Shown piece by piece: positions 7,613-16,097 of a DNA stretch of 21,386 nucleotides (position 1 is its first letter; every line of letters starts with the position of its first letter). The stretch spans positions 1-21,386 of the IMG/VR virus record IMGVR_UViG_3300050120_000258. One strand, 5' to 3'. This DNA comes from a virus. A program made the position numbers and the translations under genes. The notes beneath the pieces are model-generated. The model ran no database searches, was not told the DNA's origin, and saw nothing but the letters and a program-made list of their open reading frames with translations.

Positions 7613-8494
7613 GTGAGTTTTGTCAAACGCGCTCTCGACTTCACTTTCCAACTCGGCACCGGCTCGTTCGGCGACACCGGCGCCAACACCGTCAAGGTGC
7701 CTTCCGGTCTATGGGCCACGGCTCAAATCCAGAAGAACGGCACGCCCTCGATGAACCGGGCGAATATCCGGATTTGGGGCCTGTCGCTCACGATCATGAA
7801 CCAGCTTTCGCGGATCGGTGTATTGCCGACCGCGGTACGCAACAACATCGTCACCGTCATGGCAGGCGAGGCCGGCGGCAACATGTCGCTCGCCTTTGCC
7901 GGCGGCATCCAGGAGTGCTGGCCGGACTTCTCCAATCCGACCGAGGCTGTTCTCAACGTCAACGCCTTCACCGGCTTGCTGGCGCAGATGAAAACTGCGC
8001 TGCCGACGAGCTTCAACGGCTCGACCGATGTCGCCACCATCATGGGCCAGCTCGCCAAGCAGATGGGCTACACGCTGGAGAACAATGGCGTATCGGTGCA
8101 ACTCTCCAACCCGTATCTTCCTGGCACCGCGCGCATGCAGGCACTGGCCGCGGCCGACGCCGCCGGAATCTATGTGGTGTTCGACGACGATAATGGTGTC
8201 ATGGCGATCCTTCCGAAGACCGGCGCCCGAGGCGGTGCGGCGCCAGTGATTTCACCGACCGGCGACATGGTCGGATACCCAACCTATGTCGGCCCCGGCC
8301 AGATCGCTCTCACCGACGAATATAATCCGCAGCTCCGCTTCATGGGCAATGTCATCGTGAAGAATTCGATCGTCGGCGGTGCCAATGGCACCTGGCGCAT
8401 CACGAGTCTATCGCACGATCTATCGACGCGGCCTGATGGTCCGTGGTTCTCGCATGTCCAGGGTAACAACCTCTACTCGGCGCAAGGCGCATGA
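7613..8494 (+). CDS. Baseplate hub protein
   Basis: This 293-residue protein starts at a GTG two bases after the previous stop. Segments RANIRIWGLSLTIMNQL, AGGIQECWPDF, VATIMGQLAKQMGY and GVSVQLSNPYLPGTARMQAL fit the gp27/gpD-like hub proteins of contractile phages, which carry the spike and connect it to the tube. It lies directly before the spike gene, and its stop overlaps that gene's start (ATGA). The assignment is by gene order and motif style; no enzymatic motif is visible. Confidence 0.78.
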   Translation: MSFVKRALDFTFQLGTGSFGDTGANTVKVPSGLWATAQIQKNGTPSMNRANIRIWGLSLTIMNQLSRIGVLPTAVRNNIVTVMAGEAGGNMSLAFAGGIQECWPDFSNPTEAVLNVNAFTGLLAQMKTALPTSFNGSTDVATIMGQLAKQMGYTLENNGVSVQLSNPYLPGTARMQALAAADAAGIYVVFDDDNGVMAILPKTGARGGAAPVISPTGDMVGYPTYVGPGQIALTDEYNPQLRFMGNVIVKNSIVGGANGTWRITSLSHDLSTRPDGPWFSHVQGNNLYSAQGA

Positions 8495-9099
8495 ACGACG
8501 TCACCTCCGACGGCTATACCGGTCGCGCCAATGAAACCACGGGTGCCGACGAGTTCAACGCGCAGACATTTCTGATCAACCAGGTTCTCAGCGGCAAGTG
8601 GACGGTCACGCTTTGTGTTGTCAAAAGTGTTTCTGGCGGCGGCGTCAACGTCCCGCCGATCGTCAGCGTCCAGCCGCTAGTCAACCAGGTCGACGGCCAA
8701 GGAACTCCGACACCGCATGGCATCATCAACGGTATTCCGGTTTTTCGTCTGCAGGGCGGCACCAACGCTATCATCGTCGATCCTGTTGCCGGCGACATCG
8801 GGCTTCTGGCAACCGCAAGCCGTGACATATCGGCGGTCAAGAACAACAAGGCGCCGTCGAATCCCGGTTCGCAGCGGGTGTTCGATGCGGCGGACAGTCT
8901 CTATCTCGGCGGCTTCCTCAATGCCGCACCGACGCAATACGTCCAGTTCAGCGAAGCCGGTATTACGCTGAAGTCCGGATCTGCCACGATCGTTGTCGGC
9001 AGCGACGGCACCGTTAAAATCAACGGCATCGACTTCAGCACGCACGTCCATACCCTGGTGCAAACCGGCGGTTCCGATAGCGGCCCACCGCTCGTTTGA
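8491..9099 (+). CDS. Gp138-type membrane-puncturing spike with HxH tip motif
   Basis: This 202-residue protein has an OB-fold-like N-terminal part (NVPPIVSVQPLVNQVDGQG, IINGIPVFRLQGG, DIGLLATASRDISAVK) characteristic of the Gp138 N-terminal domain. It is followed by short beta repeats (SATIVVGSDGTVKINGIDFS) typical of a trimeric beta-helix. Near the C-terminus, His185 and His187 form an HxH motif. In P2 gpV-type spikes this motif coordinates a metal ion at the apex, using six histidines from three chains. The tail TGGSDSGPPLV matches usual spike ends. It would sit at the tip of the tube and pierce the outer membrane. Confidence 0.88.
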   Translation: MNDVTSDGYTGRANETTGADEFNAQTFLINQVLSGKWTVTLCVVKSVSGGGVNVPPIVSVQPLVNQVDGQGTPTPHGIINGIPVFRLQGGTNAIIVDPVAGDIGLLATASRDISAVKNNKAPSNPGSQRVFDAADSLYLGGFLNAAPTQYVQFSEAGITLKSGSATIVVGSDGTVKINGIDFSTHVHTLVQTGGSDSGPPLV

Positions 9100-9127
9100 G
9101 ACAACGATAAAATATTAAGGGGCGGCG

Positions 9128-9580
9128 ATGGCATCTAATTCCACGCTGCTGCTTGATAGTTTGAGTTGGGATTGGGCTGTCGACGCCAACGGCAATTTCG
9201 CGGTAGCGGGTCCGCCCTACTCTCAAGCGCAGGATGCGGCCTCGGCAATCCGGCTCTATCTTGGCGAACTCTATTATGACACTTCCGCGGGCGTGCCCTA
9301 CGCGCGCATTCTGGCGCAGCCGCCGAACGTGCCACTGCTAAAATCGTACATGGTCGCCGCTGCTCTGACGGTACCTGGCGTCGTCTCCGCAGTTTGCTTC
9401 ATCACCTCGGTAACCGATCGCGGTGTCACCGGCCAGGTGCAGATCACAAACGCGGCTGGCCAAACCGCGGCGGCCTCGATCGCGCCATTCGTGCCGCCGT
9501 TGCCGCCGTTACCGCCTTCCGGCGGACCGTCGCTGGATTATTCGGATCCGAACAATTCGCAATACCTGCCGGGTCTGTAA
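9128..9580 (+). CDS. Baseplate wedge protein, gp25/W-like
   Basis: This 150-residue protein contains SWDWAVDANGNFAVAGPPYSQAQDAASAIRLYLGELYYD split over residues 13-52, GVPYARILAQPP and AALTVPGVVSAVCF. This is the pattern of gp25/DUF2634-like wedge proteins encoded immediately before baseplate J. Residues about 120-133 are a proline-rich linker (PFVPPLPPLPPSGGP) not needed for that fold. AAGGGG lies 5 nt upstream of the ATG, and the following gene starts at the base after the stop. The function is sheath initiation and wedge assembly by family knowledge. Confidence 0.8.
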   Translation: MASNSTLLLDSLSWDWAVDANGNFAVAGPPYSQAQDAASAIRLYLGELYYDTSAGVPYARILAQPPNVPLLKSYMVAAALTVPGVVSAVCFITSVTDRGVTGQVQITNAAGQTAAASIAPFVPPLPPLPPSGGPSLDYSDPNNSQYLPGL

Positions 9581-11449
9581 ATGACGAATGTGCCTCAGGT
9601 CTCGTTCGGCTCGACCGGCTTTCAGGCGCCAAGCACCACGCAGGTATTGACCGGCGTCATCGCCGATATCCAGGCCGCGTTCAGCGGCAAGCTCAATCTA
9701 TCGATCACCAATCTGGCGTCGCTGGGAACATCGCAGGGTCAGCTTGCCACCAGCATGACGGGATCGATCGTCAACGCCAACAATGCGTTTTTGGTGCAGG
9801 CCAGTCAGACCGATCCGGCCTATGCGTTCGGCCGCTGGCAGGATGCCATCGGCAACATCTATTTCCTGCAACGCAATGCTTCGGAGCCGACGGCGCTCCA
9901 GATCGCGTGCAACGGTGCACAGGGCGTCAATATTCCGGTTGGCGCCAGTGTCATCGACGGCACCGGCAACATCTATCTGGCGACACAAGCAGGTTTGATC
10001 CCGGTTGGCGGCAGCATCACGCTGGCCTTCGCGGCCTTCATTCCCGGCCCGGTGGCGGTTCCGGCCACGGTCGCGCCCTATCAGACCATCCCGGGCTGGG
10101 ACAGCGCAACCGTAGTCTCCGGAGCGATTGGTCGCAACGTCGAAAGCCGCGCCGCGTTCGAGCAGCGGAGACAGGACAGCGTCGCCGGCAACAGCTTCGG
10201 CCCGATCGGGGCGATCATCGGTGCAGTCGCCAAGGTTCCGGGCGTCCTCGATTATTACGGGTTCAACAATAACACGGCCAATCCAGTCACCATCAACGGG
10301 GTGACGATCGCGGCGAACGCGATCTATATCTGTGTCGCCGGCGGTGCACCCTCCGACATCGCCCAAGCCATTCTGTCAAAAAAGGGCGCCGGCGCGCCGA
10401 TGACCGGCAACACCACGGTCACCGCGTTCGACAGCAATCCGCTCTATGCGTCACCGCAGCCCTATACCATCACTTACGAAATACCGGCCGCACTCCAGCT
10501 GCTGTTCAAGGTGGTCATAGCCAACGGGCCTCTGGTGCCCTCCAATGCCGCGCAACAGGTTCAGAGCGCGCTCCTGGCAGCGTTCGCCGGAGACAGCCTG
10601 TCGGCCAGCTTTACCGGCTCGATCTCCGGCACCACGCTTACGGTCACCGCGGTGGACTCCGGAACAATTGCGATCGGCCAGCTGCTTTCCGACCTCACCG
10701 GCGGCGTCACGGCTGGCACCGCCATCACCGGGCTCGGCACGGGCTCTGGCGGGCTCGGCACCTATTCGATCAGCCTGTCGCAGACTGTCGCCAGCGAGGC
10801 CATGACCTCGGAATCGCCGGCTGCCGTCAACAGTGTGCCGCGGGCACGGATCAATTCGTTGGTCTATGCCATCCAGTACGTTCCGGCGATTGCCGCACTT
10901 GGTTCATGGGCCCAGGTCGCGTCCATCCTGATCGGCTCCATCAATTCTCCGGATGCCGTGGTCGAGGGGCATATCGTCGGAAACACGCTGACGGTCACCT
11001 CGGTCACATCGGGCATCATCCTGCTCGTCGACACACTGTTAGATCCGGCCGGGCTGATCGCGAACGGAACGGTCATCACGGCCTTTGTCAGCGGATCCGG
11101 AGGCACGGGCACCTACACGGTAAACAATCCGCAGACGATCGGTGCCTCATTTACCGGATCCGGATCGGGCATAAACATGGCCGTTACGGCGGTCACCGGC
11201 GTCATCGCGGTGGGTGACGTCGTTGTCGGAGCCGGCGTCCCAGGTGGAACGACGATTGTATCGCAGACCAGCGGGACACCGGGCGGTGCCGGCGTCTATG
11301 TGACGAGCGGTGCCACGACAGCAGCTACCGCTGCGCTGACCTCCAACAAGGCGATCACCTGCGCGTCCGCGGATAATTCCTCGGTGCAGGTGAATGCCAA
11401 CCAGGTGCCACAGCTCACCGCGACGAATATTTTGGTGAGCACAACGTGA
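9581..11449 (+). CDS. Baseplate J-like protein, enlarged by three inserted modules
   Basis: This 622-residue protein is the wedge component that links hub to fibres. The J core spans residues 1-340: [73 protein letters not shown]. It continues around 413-460 with [14 protein letters not shown] and [11 protein letters not shown]. Into this are placed Gly/Thr-rich modules at about 344-412, 461-522 and 523-590. The usual J length of roughly 350-480 residues is restored if the modules are removed. The ending [21 protein letters not shown] is normal for J. The stop overlaps the next GTG start (GTGA). Confidence 0.9.
   Translation: MTNVPQVSFGSTGFQAPSTTQVLTGVIADIQAAFSGKLNLSITNLASLGTSQGQLATSMTGSIVNANNAFLVQASQTDPAYAFGRWQDAIGNIYFLQRNASEPTALQIACNGAQGVNIPVGASVIDGTGNIYLATQAGLIPVGGSITLAFAAFIPGPVAVPATVAPYQTIPGWDSATVVSGAIGRNVESRAAFEQRRQDSVAGNSFGPIGAIIGAVAKVPGVLDYYGFNNNTANPVTINGVTIAANAIYICVAGGAPSDIAQAILSKKGAGAPMTGNTTVTAFDSNPLYASPQPYTITYEIPAALQLLFKVVIANGPLVPSNAAQQVQSALLAAFAGDSLSASFTGSISGTTLTVTAVDSGTIAIGQLLSDLTGGVTAGTAITGLGTGSGGLGTYSISLSQTVASEAMTSESPAAVNSVPRARINSLVYAIQYVPAIAALGSWAQVASILIGSINSPDAVVEGHIVGNTLTVTSVTSGIILLVDTLLDPAGLIANGTVITAFVSGSGGTGTYTVNNPQTIGASFTGSGSGINMAVTAVTGVIAVGDVVVGAGVPGGTTIVSQTSGTPGGAGVYVTSGATTAATAALTSNKAITCASADNSSVQVNANQVPQLTATNILVSTT
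10610..10815 (+). repeat. Reiterated virion module, copy 4 (in baseplate J)
   Basis: J residues about 344-412: [57 protein letters not shown]. By eye this is the copy closest to the consensus. Confidence 0.85.
10961..11149 (+). repeat. Reiterated virion module, copy 5 (in baseplate J)
   Basis: J residues about 461-523: [55 protein letters not shown]. It is directly followed by copy 6. Confidence 0.82.
11150..11349 (+). repeat. Reiterated virion module, copy 6 (in baseplate J)
   Basis: J residues about 524-590: [49 protein letters not shown] and a terminal Ala/Thr strand. It shares acgattgtatcg with copy 1 in the neck gene. Confidence 0.82.
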
Positions 11450-12105
11450 GCGGGCCTCCTTATCCGCATCCTGATCCGGCCCCGGGAAGTAACGGAATCG
11501 GTCTTTTCCAGATCGGTGTCAGCCAAATCGGCGACATCCCATCGTGGGACCCTTGGATCCAAGTGGTGTCGCAATACGCAAATTCGGCCGCCATCGACGC
11601 CCTGATCCTGTCGTTCAACGATGCGATGGATCAGACCGAAAATATCGAAAACCTTTTCGACTTCGTGTGGAACATCCAAACCGCCGTCGGCTACGGACTC
11701 GACGTGCTGGGCCGCATCGTCGGTATCAAGCGAACCATTCCGATTCCGGGTGTAGCCACCTATCTCGGCAACGAAGAGGCCGGAAGCTGGACCGGGTTCG
11801 GTCAAGGCGGCTTCTACAGCGGCGGTGGAACGACAACTAACTTCACGCTGTCAGATCCGGACTATCGGACTCTGATCTATGCCAAGGCAGCCAGCAACAT
11901 CACGGATGGTTCGATACCATCGGTCAATCAAATCCTGCTGACACTGTTTCCGGGGCGCGGTGCCTGCTTCGTCGCCGATGGGCTCAACATGTCGCTGACC
12001 TATACGTTCGATTTCGCGCTCAATCCCGTCGAGCTTGCCATCGTGCAGTTCGCCGGAGTGCTGCCGACGGCGGCCGGTGTCATCCAGAATATCTCTCACT
12101 TCTGA
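11446..12105 (+). CDS. DUF2612 tail protein (gpI-like, fibre attachment)
   Basis: This 219-residue protein starts at a GTG overlapping the J stop. The segments [41 protein letters not shown] (each below the family core length), [18 protein letters not shown] and [13 protein letters not shown] are the DUF2612 pattern. Such proteins follow J and correspond in position to gpI, connecting the wedge to tail fibres. The C-terminus [13 protein letters not shown] is also typical. The fibre gene follows after 26 nt. Confidence 0.85.
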   Translation: MSGPPYPHPDPAPGSNGIGLFQIGVSQIGDIPSWDPWIQVVSQYANSAAIDALILSFNDAMDQTENIENLFDFVWNIQTAVGYGLDVLGRIVGIKRTIPIPGVATYLGNEEAGSWTGFGQGGFYSGGGTTTNFTLSDPDYRTLIYAKAASNITDGSIPSVNQILLTLFPGRGACFVADGLNMSLTYTFDFALNPVELAIVQFAGVLPTAAGVIQNISHF

Positions 12106-12131
12106 TTTCAAAAAGACAAGGACCACGACGA

Positions 12132-13256
12132 ATGAAGCGATTTATTTCGTCGCTGCTTCTGCTTGCACTTTCCGCAACGTCGGCGCTGGCGCTTTCGGAT
12201 TCTGCCGCGCCACCTAAATTTGGAATTCCATGGGCTGCATCCGCCGGCGTACCCTATATCAATTCGATACCGGTACCGTCGCAGATCGGGATCCAGAACT
12301 GCCGGGCATCGCTGACCGACGGCTTTCCGCCGCTGACATTTACGCCGCCCGGAGCCGGTGGCTGTCCGCCATTCGGTGCCGACTGGAATGGCATCATCAA
12401 GCAGATCACGCAGTGGTCTCAGTGGCAGGCGGCTGGAGGCCCCGTATTCTTCGATGGCACATTCGCGACGAATGCGGGCGGCTATCCGAACGGCGCGAAA
12501 CTGATGTCGGCCGTGACGCCGGGCACAGTCTGGATGTCGACGATTGATAACAACACAACGAACCCAGACACGGCGGCGGCGGCGAACTGGGTGCAGGATC
12601 CCGGCCAGATCCCGATCGGAACTCCGGTAGCATCGCTGTCCACGACAATCCAATCTGGCTACGTCTCTGCTAATGGTATGACCATCGGCAGCGCCTCATC
12701 GAATGCCACGAGCCGCGCCAACGCCGACACGCAATTTCTGTTCAATTACATTTGGAACAACTGCAACAACACGCAGTGCCCGATCTACACATCGACCGGA
12801 TCGGCGTCGACGCGGGGAGCGACCCCGTGGGCGGACTTCGCCGCCAATAAGGCGATTGCTACCTTCAACCTGAATGGCACCGGCCTGATGACGGCCGATT
12901 CGCAGAGTGGGACCACGTCGACCAATCTCTCGGGCGTTCCGGTTTCATCTGGAAGCAGAACGGTTCCGGGCTCAATCTTGGGCGAGAATCTTCATACTTT
13001 GACACTGGATGAATTGGCGACCGGGATCACATCATCCGGCAGCAACACGATCAATGTCTCCAGCTTGAGCACCTCCATTTTGAGCGGTGCTGTATCGAAT
13101 GGTGGTACTGGAACACTCGGATTGCTTGGTGTCTCAGCCAGCCAGATAAATTCGACCGGCGTCAACATCATCAATGTCACGTCGAGCAACACCGGCGGAG
13201 GTTCACACAATACCGTCGAACGCAGCATGATAACTTATCGGAACCTGAAACTGTAA
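12132..13256 (+). CDS. Tail fibre protein with N-terminal signal peptide
   Basis: This 374-residue protein starts with a clear Sec signal peptide, MKRFISSLLLLALSATSALA|LS. It is then followed by the normal fibre N-terminus: PPKFGIPWAASAG, ASLTDGFPPLTFTPPGAGG, PPFGADWNGIIKQITQW, GGYPNGAKLMS and STIDNNTTNPDT. Relatives I recall begin directly at the PPKF segment. The remainder is a low-complexity Ser/Thr/Asn/Gly-rich shaft. AAGGA lies 9 nt before the ATG. The stop overlaps the start of the next, larger spike gene (TAATG). It is a receptor-binding or adaptor component by position. Confidence 0.8.
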   Translation: MKRFISSLLLLALSATSALALSDSAAPPKFGIPWAASAGVPYINSIPVPSQIGIQNCRASLTDGFPPLTFTPPGAGGCPPFGADWNGIIKQITQWSQWQAAGGPVFFDGTFATNAGGYPNGAKLMSAVTPGTVWMSTIDNNTTNPDTAAAANWVQDPGQIPIGTPVASLSTTIQSGYVSANGMTIGSASSNATSRANADTQFLFNYIWNNCNNTQCPIYTSTGSASTRGATPWADFAANKAIATFNLNGTGLMTADSQSGTTSTNLSGVPVSSGSRTVPGSILGENLHTLTLDELATGITSSGSNTINVSSLSTSILSGAVSNGGTGTLGLLGVSASQINSTGVNIINVTSSNTGGGSHNTVERSMITYRNLKL

Positions 13257-15835
13257 TGCGCAACATCGGAAAGATATTTGCCGCAATCATTTTTGCGTTG
13301 GCACTGCCGTGCCTTGCGCAAGCGCAAAGCAATCCGGGATGGGGATACAAAGACGTCCCGACCCCGGCTCAATGGAACGCGCAGTGGAGCTCCAAGCAAG
13401 ACTGGCTCGGCGCTCCTCCAATCCTGACGACCGGCGGTACCTTGACCGGGCCGCTGATCACGGTCCCATCAACCGCGTCTATCTCTGGCCTCAACATTCC
13501 GGCAGGTGCCGCTCCGACCTCGCCGAATAACGGTGATTTCTGGTCGACATCGGCCGGTTTCTTCGGGCGCGTGAACGGATCGACCGTTGGCCCGTTTGTT
13601 TCAACGGCAACCATCGGCGACGCGACCAATTCCGCGAAGGGCATCTCGCAGTGCGATGGGGTCACGATTACTTGCTCCGGTGGCGTCATCACCGCAATTG
13701 GCGCGGCTGCCACATCGATCGCCGTGGGTTCCACCACGATAAGCTCCGGCACGTCGGGAAATATCCTCTACGACAATGCCGGCACTCTCGGAAACATAGC
13801 GACGACCGGAACCGGGAACGTAGTGCTGTCAGCATCGCCGACGCTGACGGGCACGGCAACGCTGGCAGCGGCCACCTTCAGCGGCCTCGTCCAAGTCGGA
13901 ACATCGAATTTTGAGAGCAACGGGAACGTTATGACGTTTCCAACGACGACAGCGACGCTTGCACGGACGGATACTGGTCAGACATTCACTGGCACCAATA
14001 CCTTCGGTGCCGTCAATCTGAATGCAGGAGGCGCACTCTCCGGTACCTTCTCTGGCTCCCCGACCCTTTCCGGATCTAACTTCGTCACGCTCGCCAATCT
14101 GACGCAATCAACGGCCGGCGCGCAATTCCTCGGCGTCACTGGAGCTTCGGCTGGCAACTATGCTCCGTTCACGCTGGCAAGCCTGCCGAATCTAGCGGCC
14201 CCGAATGCTACGTTCGATCTTATTCCATGCGTGGATCACACTACCGGGACGATCAAGAATTGCACGCCAAGTGGAATTGCGGCCTCTGTAGTGTCCGGAG
14301 TGTCTTCCTATAATCTTTTGACCGGTGCCGTTGCTGGCTTTGCTTCCGACAAGCGCATCTATGTCTCCACATCGGGCAACGACATCAACAACGGTCTGAG
14401 CCCTGAAAGTGCGAAGCTGACGCTGCAGGCGGCGGTCAACGCCGCAAACCCAGGCGGCACCGTCGATGCTGGCGCGGGAATTTTTACGCTGACTTCGACG
14501 CTTGCGATGCAGCCCGGCGTCACACTGACTTGCTCTCCCGGAACCATAATCACGCAGGGCAACGCGCAAAACCTATTAAACGCCATAGATTTCTTCACCA
14601 ACACAGCGACAGGCGCGCAGCTCGATCATTGCACCATTGACGGCAATCGCGCCAACAATACCGACAATTCCAGCGTGGATTTCGTTGACATATCGACAAC
14701 TGCTAACGTCAAGTTGACGTGGAATACCTTTCAGAACATTCCAGGTGTCGCGGTCGGCGTTAACGGCGGCCAATACGTCACCATCGAGCATAACATTTGT
14801 AAGAACCTGCACGATTTCTGCATAGGGCTTTCCGGCACCGTCGCGAACACGGCGCTTCACGCTCAGGTTCATTATAATACTGCTATCGGTCCATACTCTA
14901 ATTGCATTTATGTTCTTCAGACCGATTACAACGATATCTCTCACAATGATTGCAATCCTGGCGTCGTGATAGGCGGTCGCAATGCGATGAACGTCACGAT
15001 ATCGGGCACATCGGTGTCGTGGGTCAGTGGCGTCAACTTCACTGGCGCGACTCCGGGTCAAATTCTCGTCGTCAATGGCGGCACCGAACTTACGATCGCG
15101 GTCGTCACATCACCTATTGCGATGACGACAACGACATCGGGAGGATCGCTGACAAATGTTCGAGCGGCCATTGGTGCGGCCGATCAGATCAGCCTGAACA
15201 ATCCGTCCTATAACCGTGTTTGCGAAAATACGATCAACGGCGGTGCGACGGGTGGAATCGTATTGTCGAATGAGAGCGCATCGACAGAAAGCCTGACATC
15301 TAATATCATCTGCAACAACACGACCACCAATACAGGTGCATGGGGTATTGCTATCGAGGGCAGCGCGTCATTCGGAACAACCTTCGTTCTGGATACGATC
15401 CTAATCGGAAACCACGTTACAGACCCGGGACAGGCGGGTGTAGCTGGTGTTGATGTCGGCGGATATCAACTCTATTCGGCATCGAGCGGCCGAGTTAACG
15501 GCATGTTGATTGATGGCAATTATGCACTCGATCAGTTCACCCAAACTGGTGGTTATTGGTTAACGGGATCAGGTCAGAATCTCGCGACGAATGTAACATT
15601 TGGATTCAATCATGCGAAGGGTTTTGCCAATAACTTTAAGATGAATGGATATCCCACATTCGCATCACTTCCGGTATCCGCCATCGGAAAGTTTGCCTAT
15701 ATCATCGACGGAAATGCGTCGTTCTGCGGTGATAGCTCATGCACCACATGGGGCACCATTGTCACGGCAGGCGGCGGCTTATTGCCATTGTTTCTATTCA
15801 ATGACGGTGGAAATTTTACTTTGGCAGCGAAATAA
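13256..15835 (+). CDS. Tailspike/fibre with signal peptide and right-handed beta-helix (pectate-lyase-like) region
   Basis: This 859-residue protein starts with a predicted signal peptide, MRNIGKIFAAIIFALALPCLAQA|QS (split here: MRNIGKIFAAIIFALALP and AQA cleavage site). The baseplate-attachment N-terminus common in fibres follows: NPGWGYKDVPTPAQWNAQW and GAAPTSPNNGDFW. Residues about 130-365 are repeats of fibre-shaft type (GTSGNILYDNAGTLGNI, VVLSASPTLTGTATLAA). From R367 (RIYVSTSGNDINNGLSPESA) to about 820 is a right-handed beta-helix of the pectate lyase/glycosyl hydrolase 28 type with N-rich rungs. Such spikes bind or degrade host surface polysaccharide; catalytic residues cannot be assigned by eye. 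Residues about 578-643 look like an inserted extra domain. Base composition drops towards A+T near the 3' end, in keeping with exchange of receptor-binding regions. Confidence 0.85.
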   Translation: MRNIGKIFAAIIFALALPCLAQAQSNPGWGYKDVPTPAQWNAQWSSKQDWLGAPPILTTGGTLTGPLITVPSTASISGLNIPAGAAPTSPNNGDFWSTSAGFFGRVNGSTVGPFVSTATIGDATNSAKGISQCDGVTITCSGGVITAIGAAATSIAVGSTTISSGTSGNILYDNAGTLGNIATTGTGNVVLSASPTLTGTATLAAATFSGLVQVGTSNFESNGNVMTFPTTTATLARTDTGQTFTGTNTFGAVNLNAGGALSGTFSGSPTLSGSNFVTLANLTQSTAGAQFLGVTGASAGNYAPFTLASLPNLAAPNATFDLIPCVDHTTGTIKNCTPSGIAASVVSGVSSYNLLTGAVAGFASDKRIYVSTSGNDINNGLSPESAKLTLQAAVNAANPGGTVDAGAGIFTLTSTLAMQPGVTLTCSPGTIITQGNAQNLLNAIDFFTNTATGAQLDHCTIDGNRANNTDNSSVDFVDISTTANVKLTWNTFQNIPGVAVGVNGGQYVTIEHNICKNLHDFCIGLSGTVANTALHAQVHYNTAIGPYSNCIYVLQTDYNDISHNDCNPGVVIGGRNAMNVTISGTSVSWVSGVNFTGATPGQILVVNGGTELTIAVVTSPIAMTTTTSGGSLTNVRAAIGAADQISLNNPSYNRVCENTINGGATGGIVLSNESASTESLTSNIICNNTTTNTGAWGIAIEGSASFGTTFVLDTILIGNHVTDPGQAGVAGVDVGGYQLYSASSGRVNGMLIDGNYALDQFTQTGGYWLTGSGQNLATNVTFGFNHAKGFANNFKMNGYPTFASLPVSAIGKFAYIIDGNASFCGDSSCTTWGTIVTAGGGLLPLFLFNDGGNFTLAAK

Positions 15836-15987
15836 AAGGAGCGCCAGATAGACCAATCATGGCTCTATAAGCCACGGCCCAAGATAGGATTCATAAAGCA
15901 GGTTGGTAATCTGATGGTAATTACGGTCAGTAAACAAAGCTGACGGTCGCAGCAGCAATAGCAACCTGACCGCGAACAAGCCTGCCC

Positions 15988-16007
15988 GCCGCCTTTTGGC
16001 GGCTTTT
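15988..16007 (+). terminator. Rho-independent terminator after tail operon
   Basis: GCCGCC at 15988-15993 pairs with GGCGGC at 15998-16003 across a TTTT loop, followed by TTTT. It lies 153 nt after the tailspike stop and 16 nt before a small leader frame, so it should end tail transcription and insulate the lysis module. The T-tract is short, so read-through is likely. Confidence 0.7.
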
Positions 16008-16022
16008 CATTGGAGAATCGTC

Positions 16023-16085
16023 ATGGTCGACGCCGTTTCCGCGGGCGCTCCCGCTTTGCCTACAAGCCACGATCTCAATCTTTAG
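16023..16085 (+). CDS. Possible 20-residue leader peptide upstream of endolysin
   Basis: An ATG at 16023 has GGAGA about 7 nt upstream, a good Shine-Dalgarno site. It encodes MVDAVSAGAPALPTSHDLNL and stops at 16083-16085, 12 nt before the endolysin ATG. The stop overlaps the endolysin ribosome site (AGAGGA at 16084-16089), so translation could be coupled. Nothing in the peptide suggests a function. The frame could be chance; the ribosome site and placement are the only evidence. Confidence 0.35.
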   Translation: MVDAVSAGAPALPTSHDLNL

Positions 16086-16097
16086 AGGAAAAGTCAC

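Noticed and set aside
9394-10272. 292-residue plus-strand frame overlapping the gp25-like and J genes
   Set aside because: Arg/Gly/Gln-rich composition, no ribosome site, and covered by two recognised genes in other frames.
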